DNA from: Rhodopirellula sp. | Lineage (GTDB): Bacteria > Planctomycetota > Planctomycetia > Pirellulales > Pirellulaceae | Length of the DNA stretch: 47,268 nucleotides | Direction of reading: 5' to 3' | Assembly (NCBI GenBank): GCA_002690925.1 | Contig: NZGD01000276.1 | Span: forward strand, 1-47,268 | Shown here: piece after piece, positions 8,609 to 16,258 of the stretch | Numbering within the stretch: the first letter of the stretch is position 1 | Layout of the letters: each line of letters opens with the position of its first letter | The notes under the pieces: generated by a model | What the model was told of the DNA's origin: nothing | Databases searched by the model: none | Seen by the model: the letters and a program-made list of their open reading frames with translations, nothing else | Program-made: the position numbers and the translations under genes

Positions 8609-11389
8609 ATGGAACACCGCGCAGGCTTTAGATTGTCGCAAGACAATGTGACTCGGCATCGCATTGGTTTCCGCAATGATGGCTTTTTGGGTCAATCGCT
8701 GATTGAAACGGGTTATGATATAGCCGCGCTTTTCGAAAATGGCGAGGTGGGTGCGGTCATCCTGCCCGGCACGTCTCACACTGACTGCTACACCGAACGG
8801 AGCGGGGCCAGCGCGACGACGCTCTGCACGGACGGCGATCCAGTTGGGACGATCCATGACAAAATCAACGACATTTACCTGACGGCTACGGCTGACGGGA
8901 CGCGCCTGACCTACCGCGACAACAACGAGCGTGCCTATTTTCAGAGCGAGAGCGCTTTTGATTGCCTGTTTACGACTGTAGACGCGACGGGTGGTGACGA
9001 GGCAATGATCGTCATGGGTCTTGAGCGTCCTGCTGCGGCCGGGTTTGCAACCATTGCGGGTTTAGGCAACAACGATGAGGACGGAAACTTCAATATCTCT
9101 AAATCATCAACCGCGCGTCGCTTCCTTGCATATTCACGCGGCGTAGGTATTGGGGCATCGGTTGGCGCTGGTACTGACCAACTTGCAGATGAAGTAGCTG
9201 CAGACGTGGTGACAGGTCTGGGCAAAATCTCTGGCGATACGGTTTTAGCTCGAGCCAATGGCACTGATTACGAAAATGACACGGCTGACCAAGGTACGGG
9301 CAATTATGGCAATTTTGATTTTGGTATCGGTGCTCTAAAAGGGAAAGAAAGCCAAGGCTTTGTTGGCGATATTTACGGCCTCATTGCACGGTTTCAGACG
9401 CCTACAGAGCAAGAACTTTCCGACATTGAAAGCCTTATGCGAGACCAAATTGACGGCGTTTCAGAGACGCCCGTTGCTTCTGCGCAATCTATGTCTTTTG
9501 AAATTGACGCGCCCGGTGGTTTTGTCGCCGGGGAGCAGGTGTTCTTCCGGTCAACAGCAACAGGTTTCGATCAGAGCGCGCCAACAGGCAACGACACATG
9601 GGACGGACGACATAGCGAAATCTATTACATCTGGGACTTTGGCCGGGATCACACCTTCTCCAAGCTGGAAAATGTACCGGACCAATGGAAAAATGGCCGC
9701 AATGCCTACGGGCGCGATGTCTCAACGTGCTTCAACGAACCCGGAACATACTCTGTCACAGTCACAGCCATTGATCGGTCGGGGAATGTTGCAACGCACA
9801 CGCAGGCTGTAATCATAACCAGCGCAGACGCCGCCTATCCGACAACGCAAACCATATGTTTTGCACATGATGGCGACTACACAGGCGCACCAACAGGCCA
9901 CCAAGTCGCGACCGGCTTCGGTGATGCATATGCCAAGATGCGCGCATTGAAAGACATCGGCCTAAAGGGTCGGATCATGTTGAAGGGCGGCACCTACGAC
10001 TATTTGAATGCAGAGCTGACGATACGAGAATTTTACAATAACTGGCGTCTGGAGACGTGGGACGGTCGCGCAACGCTTGATGTGACGAACAACACCAACA
10101 TCAGTGATAGCGGGAGCGTCTTTGTTCACACCACCAGCTTCACATCAGCAGGGGGTACTGTCCTGTACAAAGGCATTGATTTCGTCGGGCCTTGGGACGC
10201 GGAAGACGAAACTGGCAACCCCATCCAAGCTGTTCGCACGTCAACAGGCGCATCAAGCCTCAAAGTGACGATCAACGATTGCACATCGGATGGCATGCAG
10301 GGCCTTTATGCGACGGGCGGGCATGACTCGGGTGAGCCGCGCCTCATGTCTACGATCTTTGATTGTGCGTCAGATGGACACCAGAACTACGGGTGCTTTT
10401 TTTCTTCAAACACCTATCTTGCCGCCGTTGTCGGATCACGGATCAAACAGAACCCGCAAGCCAACATGGGCGGCGGTTTGAAAGAAACCCCGTGGCGCAA
10501 CGATCACGGCTGTATCCGCATTCAGACAGCAAGATACACTTATGTTGACGCGGTTGATTTGTTCACTCGCAATGGTTGGCTACAGCGCGAAGACTATCCA
10601 GAAGTACAGCCCTGCATTCGGTATCACTCGAACACAGCAGATGCGTCTTATGCCTACATGGGGCGTATCTCAGCAGAAGGTGGCAATGACATTATCACCA
10701 GCGGGGACCAGCAAACCAATCAGACGCTTTATCCTGTCAATTTTGTAATCGACAAGGCAATTCTTGTGTCGTCTTCGGGCACGGGCAGTGGTTTGATCGG
10801 CAACGGGCTGGGTGGGTTGACCATCCGGAATGTGTTGGGCTTCATCGCAAATAACAAAAACTCCAACCCTCCCAATTACGGGTTTGGCGGATCACCGAAT
10901 GCGTCGGAAGAAATCGCGACAAACATTGATCAGCGTATCGCACGGTATGGCAACACGCTGGTGTCCTATATCACCACCGCAAATCAAACAGTTGATGGCA
11001 ATGTCGGGACCACGACCTTCATCACCAATGGCGCTGACAGCTCTTGGACAAATGAAGTGGACGAAAACAATATCCTGATTGCCACGGCAAGCACACAGAT
11101 GCAGGGCATCGATAACGCAGACATCGCAGACTTTGATCAGACGGTATTGTTTGCGCCGCGCCACCTCGGCCACAAGTTTCAAGCGTACACAGGTACACCA
11201 GCACAAGTGACGATGGACACCAGCTATGCCACACCGACTGACACCGTTAAGGCAATGACGCCCCAAACCAATATCGCGCGGGCGTCCTCTGGGCTGGTGC
11301 CATTTGATGATCTGTACGGCACCGCGAGATATCATCCGTCCACATATCTGATCGGGACGAATGCGGCGGTTGGCGCAATCGAAGTTTAG
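8609..11389 (+). CDS. Large tailspike: LamG-like, PKD and right-handed beta-helix domains
   Basis: A 926-residue protein. The N-terminal 280 residues resemble a LamG/concanavalin-like sandwich, ending in the segment FVGDIYGLIARF followed by a short helix. Residues about 293-404 form a PKD-like domain (IYYIWDFGRD near the start; GTYSVTVTAIDRSGN near the end). From about 410 onward there are many short Asn/Gly/Thr/Ser-rich turns and beta strands (for example TIRNVLGFIANN), as in right-handed beta-helix polysaccharide lyases and depolymerases. The protein probably binds or degrades surface polysaccharide and sets host range. The reading GC content appears higher than in the neighbouring hub gene, which would fit exchange of a host-range cassette. 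No catalytic residues can be assigned. Confidence 0.75.
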   Translation: MEHRAGFRLSQDNVTRHRIGFRNDGFLGQSLIETGYDIAALFENGEVGAVILPGTSHTDCYTERSGASATTLCTDGDPVGTIHDKINDIYLTATADGTRLTYRDNNERAYFQSESAFDCLFTTVDATGGDEAMIVMGLERPAAAGFATIAGLGNNDEDGNFNISKSSTARRFLAYSRGVGIGASVGAGTDQLADEVAADVVTGLGKISGDTVLARANGTDYENDTADQGTGNYGNFDFGIGALKGKESQGFVGDIYGLIARFQTPTEQELSDIESLMRDQIDGVSETPVASAQSMSFEIDAPGGFVAGEQVFFRSTATGFDQSAPTGNDTWDGRHSEIYYIWDFGRDHTFSKLENVPDQWKNGRNAYGRDVSTCFNEPGTYSVTVTAIDRSGNVATHTQAVIITSADAAYPTTQTICFAHDGDYTGAPTGHQVATGFGDAYAKMRALKDIGLKGRIMLKGGTYDYLNAELTIREFYNNWRLETWDGRATLDVTNNTNISDSGSVFVHTTSFTSAGGTVLYKGIDFVGPWDAEDETGNPIQAVRTSTGASSLKVTINDCTSDGMQGLYATGGHDSGEPRLMSTIFDCASDGHQNYGCFFSSNTYLAAVVGSRIKQNPQANMGGGLKETPWRNDHGCIRIQTARYTYVDAVDLFTRNGWLQREDYPEVQPCIRYHSNTADASYAYMGRISAEGGNDIITSGDQQTNQTLYPVNFVIDKAILVSSSGTGSGLIGNGLGGLTIRNVLGFIANNKNSNPPNYGFGGSPNASEEIATNIDQRIARYGNTLVSYITTANQTVDGNVGTTTFITNGADSSWTNEVDENNILIATASTQMQGIDNADIADFDQTVLFAPRHLGHKFQAYTGTPAQVTMDTSYATPTDTVKAMTPQTNIARASSGLVPFDDLYGTARYHPSTYLIGTNAAVGAIEV

Positions 11390-11400
11390 GAGTACCTGCA

Positions 11401-12096
11401 ATGCGAGAAATACAAACAGCCCTGACCGTGTTCGGTTTTGAGCCGGGACCGATCGATGGGATCATTGGGCCAAAGACGCGGGCAGCGGTTGCAGCCTTCG
11501 CAGACAAGCACAGGCCAACGGTGGTGCTTTGGAATGAAATTGCGAAGAGCGAAGCGCGTGACGTTTTGGTTGCGTCTGAACCATCGCCCGATGTTGTGCG
11601 TGAGCCACCTTGGATGGTTGAAGCGCGCAAAAAACTTGGCATGCACGAACGGCGCGACCGTAAAGGTCTTATGGCTTGGTTGCGATCAGATGGCGCAACT
11701 CTTGGCGATCCTGCCGAACTGCCTTGGTGTGGTGACTTTGTTGAGACCGCTATACGCCTGCATTTGCCCGGTGAAGATATCCCGACCAATCCGTACCTTG
11801 CCGCGAACTGGATGAAGTTTGGTGTGCAGGTAGACCCACAACCGGGCGCGGTGCTGGTTTTCTGGCGCGGATCACCTTCAAGCTGGAAAGGCCATGTTGG
11901 CTTCTACGCTGGCGAGGACGAAACCCACTTTCACGTTCTGGGCGGCAATCAGTCAAACGCCGTGACCATCTCAAAGATCGCGAAAAAGCGTTTGCGCAAG
12001 GGCGGTGTTCGCTGGCCAGTTACTGGGCCCAAAGCCCTTGGTGAGCGCCGATTTCGCGACGGCCACAGGATCAACGAAACAACAAACGAGGAGTGA
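11401..12096 (+). CDS. Endolysin with peptidoglycan-binding and NlpC/P60-like (TIGR02594-type) domains
   Basis: A 231-residue protein. Residues 1-40 match a peptidoglycan-binding type 1 fold (EIQTALTVFGFEPGPIDG, then GPKTRAAVAAF). Residues about 70-215 match the TIGR02594-type amidase/peptidase domain, with Cys110 in LPWCGDF, His165 in KGHVGFYAG and Asn183 in LGGNQSN as the papain-like triad. No signal peptide is visible, so release to the wall would need the holin encoded directly downstream. A binding domain at the N-terminus is common in endolysins of phages of Gram-negative hosts. AGGAG at 11388-11392 lies upstream of the start. Confidence 0.88.
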   Translation: MREIQTALTVFGFEPGPIDGIIGPKTRAAVAAFADKHRPTVVLWNEIAKSEARDVLVASEPSPDVVREPPWMVEARKKLGMHERRDRKGLMAWLRSDGATLGDPAELPWCGDFVETAIRLHLPGEDIPTNPYLAANWMKFGVQVDPQPGAVLVFWRGSPSSWKGHVGFYAGEDETHFHVLGGNQSNAVTISKIAKKRLRKGGVRWPVTGPKALGERRFRDGHRINETTNEE

Positions 12097-12100
12097 CAGC

Positions 12101-12628
12101 ATGTCGATGCTATTGGCGACATTAGGCGCGGGTCTTGCAAAGCAAATTCTGCCCGGCATTGTGGGCCGATTGAAGGGCGGCAAGGGCAAGGTTCTCGAAC
12201 AGGTGGCAGAGGTTGCCCTAGAAGTGACGGGACTTGCGCCTGACAGCGACGCTGATCGCGTGCTTGAGGCGTTGCAAGCTGATCCTGCGGCATATGCTAA
12301 GGTGCAGCAGCAGGCTACAGACATCGCCCTGGCTGAGATAGAAGCACAGACGCGCGCTATTGAGATTGCGGCCGAGGATCGGGCAGACGCGCGGGACATG
12401 CATCAGGGCGGCACAGGACGGACAGCTGGACTGCTATCAGCGTCAGCCGTGTTCCTTGCCCTGCTGTGCTTGGCAGCGGTGGTCTACATGGCGCTTGAAG
12501 GGATTGAGATACCCGGCCCTATGTGGGGCATGCTGACCGTGATGCTTGGCCTAACGGGCCAAGTGTTCAACTTTCATTTTGGTTCATCGGCAGGTTCGAA
12601 GAACAAAGACAAGATGATCAGGGGGTAG
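12101..12628 (+). CDS. Holin of the GTA 3TM family
   Basis: A 175-residue protein starting at ATG 12101, four bases after the endolysin stop, with GAGGAG upstream; this start is preferred over one at 12005 inside the endolysin. The N-terminal region carries an amphipathic segment (LLATLGAGLAKQILPGIVGRL). A helical soluble region follows (about 45-100), rich in Ala, Glu and Arg. Two strong membrane spans lie at about 110-133 and 142-160. This is the arrangement of the holin family first described for release of gene transfer agents (GTA_holin_3TM). It would permeabilise the inner membrane and let the endolysin reach the wall. Confidence 0.85.
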   Translation: MSMLLATLGAGLAKQILPGIVGRLKGGKGKVLEQVAEVALEVTGLAPDSDADRVLEALQADPAAYAKVQQQATDIALAEIEAQTRAIEIAAEDRADARDMHQGGTGRTAGLLSASAVFLALLCLAAVVYMALEGIEIPGPMWGMLTVMLGLTGQVFNFHFGSSAGSKNKDKMIRG

Positions 12629-12633
12629 ATGAA

Positions 12634-12915
12634 TTGAGCGATATAGAAGAGCGCCTAGAAGCGATCGAGCGCGCTTTGCTAGTCCTCAAGCCAATGACCA
12701 AAAGCAATGATGACGTGCAGGTTGTCGTGGATCTGGTGGACAAAGAGCGCCAGCGCCGTGTTGTGGACAAGTGGTTTCAGGATCGGACGAAAGCGTTCCT
12801 TGGAACAGGAAAATGGGTCTTGGCGGTGATCGCCATGATACTGGCATTCAAAGATCAAATGGCAGGACTGATTGAACACGTTATTGAGTACATAAGGTTT
12901 ACGAGGGGCGAATGA
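12634..12915 (+). CDS. Small membrane protein, XhlA-like layout (lysis accessory)
   Basis: A 93-residue protein read from TTG 12634, with a G-rich ribosome site six to ten bases upstream. The ATG at 12629 is out of frame. The first residues (DIEERLEAIERALLVL) form a short heptad coiled coil. A charged helix follows, then a single membrane segment (WVLAVIAMILAF) near residue 60-70 and a short tail. Coiled coil plus one membrane span next to a holin is the layout of XhlA-type proteins and of some antiholins. The function is inferred from neighbours. ATGA-type overlap with the next gene supports a lysis operon. Confidence 0.6.
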   Translation: MSDIEERLEAIERALLVLKPMTKSNDDVQVVVDLVDKERQRRVVDKWFQDRTKAFLGTGKWVLAVIAMILAFKDQMAGLIEHVIEYIRFTRGE

Positions 12916-13325
12916 TGAAGGATATGAGGAAGACTGATTGGCTTATCTGCATAGCGCTACCATGCCTTGTGTATTTCGCCTATCAGATGTTCAGAGAGCC
13001 TTTTATCACTGTGAGTTCGGTGATTGTCGAACCGGCTAAGGCGGGCGAAGATCCAAATGTGACCTACGCAACAGAGGTGCATCGCAATCAACGGGCAAAA
13101 TGGCACGTTGAGATCGTCGGAACAGACTGCAAGGGAGAAGGTTGGGCACCCTACAAAAAAGGCTCACACGTGCGCGATTGGAAGCTGATCGCGGAGTACA
13201 TCGAAGGTGATCCTAAAGATTGCAATCTTCCACCGGGCGCATACCCCATGAAAACTTGGTATACATGGATATTCGGCCTTCGATACCATAGAGCGCCACC
13301 TGTGGTCGTAGAGTTCACAGAATAG
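12912..13325 (+). CDS. Unknown membrane-anchored protein at end of lysis cluster
   Basis: A 137-residue protein overlapping the previous stop by four bases; a second ATG follows at once at 12915. One membrane span at about residues 9-23 (WLICIALPCLVYFAY) is preceded by basic residues, so the rest should lie in the periplasm. That part has two Cys (TDCKGEGW and KDCNLP) able to form a disulfide, and looks like a small beta domain. It is the last gene of the late block. A spanin-like or superinfection role could be imagined, but no family is recognised and there is no lipobox. Confidence 0.5.
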   Translation: MMKDMRKTDWLICIALPCLVYFAYQMFREPFITVSSVIVEPAKAGEDPNVTYATEVHRNQRAKWHVEIVGTDCKGEGWAPYKKGSHVRDWKLIAEYIEGDPKDCNLPPGAYPMKTWYTWIFGLRYHRAPPVVVEFTE

Positions 13326-13327
13326 CA

Positions 13328-13363
13328 AAGCCCCTGCTGGTTAATCCCAGCGGGGGCTTTTTG
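13328..13363 (+). terminator. Strong intrinsic terminator of the late block
   Basis: A 13-bp stem (13328-13340 with 13347-13359, one T-G pair) and a six-base loop are followed by a run of T at 13358-13362. It lies directly after the last lysis gene. Confidence 0.9.
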
Positions 13364-13365
13364 CG

Positions 13366-13579
13366 TTTCAGACGGTCGCAAAGGCTCTTGCTTGACTTTG
13401 AGCCTGACGCGGACAGATCGCCCGCGACAAGGCCAAGCGGCGACCAGTTTGCCGGGCCTTGGCTTCTAAACGACGTGCGCACCGTCAGAGGCACACGCGC
13501 CGTCACTGCGCACAGGTGCCATCCGCTCTGGGAGACGCACAGCCAGCTCTACCCGTAGCGGTCATCATCACGAAACAGC
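13366..13579. other. Gene-free structured segment between two similar terminators
   Basis: No credible gene is seen on either strand. The segment has several inverted repeats. AGGCTC 13382-13387 pairs with GAGCCT 13400-13405. CAAGGCC 13428-13434 pairs with GGCCTTG 13455-13461, with an inner CGGC/GCCG stem (13438-13441 with 13451-13454). A GTGCGCAC palindrome lies at 13475-13482. Because it is framed by two terminators with closely similar flanks, it could be a small stable RNA read on the + strand, or the remains of a duplicated terminator unit. No tRNA shape was found. Confidence 0.4.
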
Positions 13580-13580
13580 A

Positions 13581-13613
13581 AAGCCCCGGCGATTAGGTTC
13601 TCCGGGGCTTTTT
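13581..13613. terminator. Second terminator, near copy of the first
   Basis: A 9-bp perfect stem (AAGCCCCGG 13581-13589 with CCGGGGCTT 13602-13610) is followed by TTT and GCG. Flanks on both sides match the terminator at 13328 (AGCAAAGCCCC on the left, GGGGCTTTTTGCGTTT on the right). It can end + strand transcripts of the preceding segment and may also act for the - strand genes that stop at 13631. Confidence 0.75.
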
Positions 13614-13630
13614 GCGTTTAGGGCGGTCCT

Positions 13631-13894
13631 TCAAACTATCTCTTTTTCGAGTTTGGTTAACTCGCCACCCCAACCGGAAAAGTTGAAGTCGCAATCGTGT
13701 CCTGTGATACGCTTGAACTCGGCTTCTACAGCACTGCGCATTGGAAAATCACAGCCACCGGGCAGGACCGCACTGGTCCCTTCTTTGAGGCCGATCTTGC
13801 AGGTCCAGATGGGACCATCGCGCACGCTCGCTTTGTCGATCCTAACCGTCTCGAAGCCCGCATCATTCAGGGCGTTTTCAATGTCGTTGGCCAT
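13631..13894 (-). CDS. Small unknown protein
   Basis: An 87-residue protein, the last gene of a five-gene - strand set. It starts at ATG 13894 behind AAAGGACGCC, a leader shared with two sister genes. It is acidic, with three Cys and one visible compact motif (FNFSGWGGELTKLEKE) at the end. No family is recognised. The opening MANDIENALNDAGFETVRID suggests a small alpha/beta fold. Confidence 0.55.
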   Translation of the reverse strand: MANDIENALNDAGFETVRIDKASVRDGPIWTCKIGLKEGTSAVLPGGCDFPMRSAVEAEFKRITGHDCDFNFSGWGGELTKLEKEIV

Positions 13895-13904
13895 AAGGCG
13901 TCCT

Positions 13905-14141
13905 TTAACGAGGTTGATTTGCGAACATCATAATCCGCTCTTCAACGTGTGGAATTGTGCCTTCATTCAGCATGACTACAGCCTTCTTTGCATCTCCGCC
14001 CATCGCCGCCAAAAGTACAGTTGCGATTGTGTGATCCAGAGTGACCAAAACGGTGTCCCGACTTTCGACGGGGTGTCGTCCGTCGCAAATGGATTTAGCT
14101 GCATCAAGTGCGCGTTTCGTGTCTTTTTGGGCGTCGTGCAT
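13905..14141 (-). CDS. Small unknown protein
   Basis: A 78-residue soluble protein starting at ATG 14141, with AAAGGCAAC upstream. It is mostly helical with a hydrophobic mid-segment (HTIATVLLAAMGGDAKKAVVML) that is probably a buried helix. The end (HVEERIMMFANQPR) is charged. No motif points to a function. It abuts the upstream gene, whose stop is the next base. Confidence 0.55.
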   Translation of the reverse strand: MHDAQKDTKRALDAAKSICDGRHPVESRDTVLVTLDHTIATVLLAAMGGDAKKAVVMLNEGTIPHVEERIMMFANQPR

Positions 14142-14357
14142 TTAAGTTGCCTTTCTGAATAGGTGCGGGTGATTGGATCGCGCTACGGCCTCAAGCCAAG
14201 GTGCGCGGTGGGTTATGCAAACCCTGCCAAGCTGCCATCTAATGAAGTTTGCACCCCTGAATTTCGCCCAATACGGCTCAAAGTAATAACCGCCAAACTC
14301 AAATGAAAACAGGCGCGCGCGTGGCAGCTTTTTGCGAATTTGCTTGGGTATTGGCAT
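14142..14357 (-). CDS. Small basic unknown protein
   Basis: A 71-residue basic protein. The start at ATG 14357 is chosen because AAGGACGCC precedes it with normal spacing and because it clears the upstream gene; an in-frame ATG at 14405 would lie inside that gene. It is rich in Arg, Lys and aromatic residues (RKKLPRARLFSFEFGGYYF, FIRWQLGRV), so it may bind nucleic acid, but no fold is recognised. Confidence 0.5.
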   Translation of the reverse strand: MPIPKQIRKKLPRARLFSFEFGGYYFEPYWAKFRGANFIRWQLGRVCITHRAPWLEAVARSNHPHLFRKAT

Positions 14358-14368
14358 ATCAGGCGTCC

Positions 14369-14689
14369 TTATTCGTGAGGTTGGTGTGCGCCGCAAATGT
14401 CGCACGTTTCATTGGGCTTAAGGTGGCATTCGCCGCAGGGCGTTTTGTCTACTGCGGACAGCCTCCAATTCGACACGTCCTTATCCTCTCGGATGGGAAC
14501 CCCGCGAAACGTCCAGTTGCCGTCTGGGTGCGATACCATGTCAAGATCATTGATCCTGCTTTCGTGAATTGCGTCCTGCAAGCGGTGGGGGTGCATGACA
14601 AATTCAAGCTCTGGGATTGGGATGCCGCCGCCCATGTGTTTCACAGCCATACCCGCAAGTGCGTTTCGCATTGTGTTCAGTGTGGCCAT
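14369..14689 (-). CDS. Small protein with C-terminal zinc-ribbon-like knuckle
   Basis: A 106-residue protein starting at ATG 14689 behind AAGGACGCC. Near the C-terminus a CGECHLKPNETCDICG segment holds two CxxC knuckles ten residues apart, which could bind one zinc ion. The rest has a helical N-terminus and a region with NWTFRGVPI and NWRLSAVD. The family is unknown. A DNA- or protein-binding accessory is plausible from the knuckles alone. Confidence 0.55.
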   Translation of the reverse strand: MATLNTMRNALAGMAVKHMGGGIPIPELEFVMHPHRLQDAIHESRINDLDMVSHPDGNWTFRGVPIREDKDVSNWRLSAVDKTPCGECHLKPNETCDICGAHQPHE

Positions 14690-14701
14690 GCTAGGCGTCC
14701 T

Positions 14702-14887
14702 TCAGTCTGATGTTTCGTAGCGGTCGTTGCGCAGCGCTCGGGAGACCGCTTCAGCCTCTTCTAAACTACGCAGTTCGATGGTGACGACGAGCCCCTCGTA
14801 CTCAATTCCGAATATGTCACCGGATGTTTTCCCAACGTGAAATTTTCGCGTAGGGTCAACGTCGAGGGGGAGTGTGATTGAACTCAT
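14702..14887 (-). CDS. Small unknown protein, first gene of the - strand set
   Basis: A 61-residue acidic protein starting at ATG 14887; GAGGA lies upstream, with a longer than usual spacer of about 11 bases. An upstream ATG at 14905 would add six residues but has no ribosome site. The sequence alternates beta strands and ends in a helix (SLEEAEAVSRALRND). No family is recognised. It is transcribed away from the serine recombinase, across a region full of inverted repeats. Confidence 0.5.
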   Translation of the reverse strand: MSSITLPLDVDPTRKFHVGKTSGDIFGIEYEGLVVTIELRSLEEAEAVSRALRNDRYETSD

Positions 14888-14894
14888 ATCAAAA

Positions 14895-15041
14895 CGGGTC
14901 CTCATTGTCGTGTTTTGAAACTTTACATTGAATGTCTACTTTGAGTTCGCTAAATAAGTCAACAATGAAACGCAAAATAAGATTGGCGACTTAATGGTGA
15001 GAAATAGGGAAGTTTACAATGAGACCCGACTCAAAGTAGAC
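14895..15041. promoter_or_regulatory. Divergent promoter region with inverted repeats in front of the serine recombinase (possible res-like site or operator)
   Basis: A perfect 13-bp inverted pair is present: GTCTACTTTGAGT at 14934-14946 and ACTCAAAGTAGAC at 15029-15041. A second motif, ACAATGAGRC, occurs at 15016-15025, as ACAATGAAAC at 14963-14972, and inverted with one inserted base at 14899-14908. Several related sites directly upstream of a resolvase-type gene fit a res site or autoregulatory operator. Promoter boxes cannot be assigned with confidence. Confidence 0.5.
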
Positions 15042-15051
15042 CTTTCTGCCA

Positions 15052-15732
15052 ATGAGCAGAATGTTTGGCTACGCACGGGTTTCGACCGACGATCAGGACT
15101 TAGCGTTGCAGATGGCGGCGCTGATACGTCACGGCGTCCCCGAAGAGCGCATCTATTCAGAACACGCATCCGGCAAGGATATGAACCGCAAGGCGCTCCA
15201 CCGCGTTGTCAGGGTCATGCGTCCGGGCGAAACGCTGGTCGTTTGGAAGTTGGACCGATTGGGCAGGACGTTAACCGGCGTTCTGGGAATGATCGAGCGG
15301 CTTGCAAAAGACAATATCGACCTGATTTCGATCACCGAAAGTTTCAACACACAGACCCCGATGGGCAAGGCGTTCTTACAGATTGCACTGGTCTTTGCGG
15401 AGTTGGAACGCAACATGATCTCGGAAAGGACGAAGGCTGGTATGGCTGCGCGTAAGGCCGCTGACCCCGGCGTCAAATGGGGATCGAAACACTTCCTGCG
15501 GGATTATCCAAAGCACTTAGAGCACCTTCAAGGGCTCTATAACGTGGGCGAATTTACTGTTGAAGCGCGACCCACTGAGAAAAACCCGGAAGCGGTTATC
15601 ACCAAAGGTATGAGCGCCAAGGCGCTGTTGGCAGAGGTTAACGCGATCCGGCCCAAGGGTGTCAAGCCATGGAAAAGCGATGAGACTGTGCGCCGATGGC
15701 TGCGCGAGGGTGCGCCGGGGTTGGTGCTGTGA
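15052..15732 (+). CDS. Serine recombinase (resolvase/invertase family)
   Basis: A 226-residue protein with the resolvase N-terminal signature GYARVSTDDQ (nucleophile Ser11 from the ATG at 15052, or Ser8 if the ATG at 15061 is used). It also has LDRLGRT and a TPMGKAFLQIALVFAELERNMISERTKAG segment that matches the dimer interface and E-helix of resolvases and invertases. The C-terminus (SAKALLAEVNAI, then SDETVRRWLREG) looks like a helix-turn-helix DNA reader. It lacks the long C-terminal domain of large serine integrases, so it should act on res- or hix-like sites. Since a tyrosine integrase is also present, a role in multimer resolution, inversion or regulation is more likely than prophage integration. 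Confidence 0.9.
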   Translation: MSRMFGYARVSTDDQDLALQMAALIRHGVPEERIYSEHASGKDMNRKALHRVVRVMRPGETLVVWKLDRLGRTLTGVLGMIERLAKDNIDLISITESFNTQTPMGKAFLQIALVFAELERNMISERTKAGMAARKAADPGVKWGSKHFLRDYPKHLEHLQGLYNVGEFTVEARPTEKNPEAVITKGMSAKALLAEVNAIRPKGVKPWKSDETVRRWLREGAPGLVL

Positions 15733-16025
15733 GTCAACGCTTAAGAAAGCAAACCTATTGCCGCTCTTGCGGGCGGATGGGTTTCGTGCCGTGTGATGAT
15801 TGCATCAACGGTCAATGTGACATGAATTGCGGACCTGCTATGGTTGATGTGCGTGGCATTCTAAAGTGCGCAGTGGAAGAATATGAAGCTGCTGATAAGC
15901 ATAAACTGGTCACAGAAGATGAGGCGGGAGCAATGCGTTCCGCTGTACGTGGCATGATGGTCAGGCTTGGCTTGTACGATAGTTTTGTTCGCCATGCAGA
16001 TGTCGACACTAAGGAGCCGAAATGA
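15729..16025 (+). CDS. Small Cys-rich (zinc-binding-like) protein
   Basis: A 98-residue protein read from GTG 15729, which overlaps the recombinase stop as GTGA. The N-terminal 35 residues hold seven Cys in a CRSCGRMGFVPCDDC then CDMNC pattern, as in zinc ribbons of the DnaJ/rubredoxin-knuckle type. The C-terminal 60 residues are helical and acidic. It is coupled to the recombinase and may be its partner, but no family is recognised. Confidence 0.6.
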   Translation: MSQRLRKQTYCRSCGRMGFVPCDDCINGQCDMNCGPAMVDVRGILKCAVEEYEAADKHKLVTEDEAGAMRSAVRGMMVRLGLYDSFVRHADVDTKEPK

Positions 16026-16258
16026 GACACCCCATGCAAGATGTAGAAGACGCAGACGCAAATCCGCGCAAGTGGGAAAAGAGCGGACCCGTGACCTTTA
16101 AACCGGACGAAGCTACGCGCCACTTAGTTGTCTTGGCATACCTTCGGGGCGTCAACGATCTGGGGGCTGGCGATTGTGCTGCTGATTGTGATGATGCGTT
16201 TCAACGGGTCTGGTCTGACCTTGTAAAAAACGCCCATAGTGAGGAGCCTGACCATTAA
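16022..16258 (+). CDS. Small unknown protein
   Basis: A 78-residue acidic protein with an ATGA overlap to the preceding Cys-rich gene, making a three-gene operon with the recombinase. The middle (HLVVLAYLRGVNDLGAGDC) looks like a buried helix. No family is recognised. Its stop overlaps the convergent - strand gene by four bases. Confidence 0.5.
   Translation: MRHPMQDVEDADANPRKWEKSGPVTFKPDEATRHLVVLAYLRGVNDLGAGDCAADCDDAFQRVWSDLVKNAHSEEPDH

Noticed and set aside
13361..13558. A 65-residue + strand frame between the two terminators
   Set aside because: It starts inside a terminator, has no ribosome site and its DNA is full of inverted repeats, so a structured RNA or relic is more likely.
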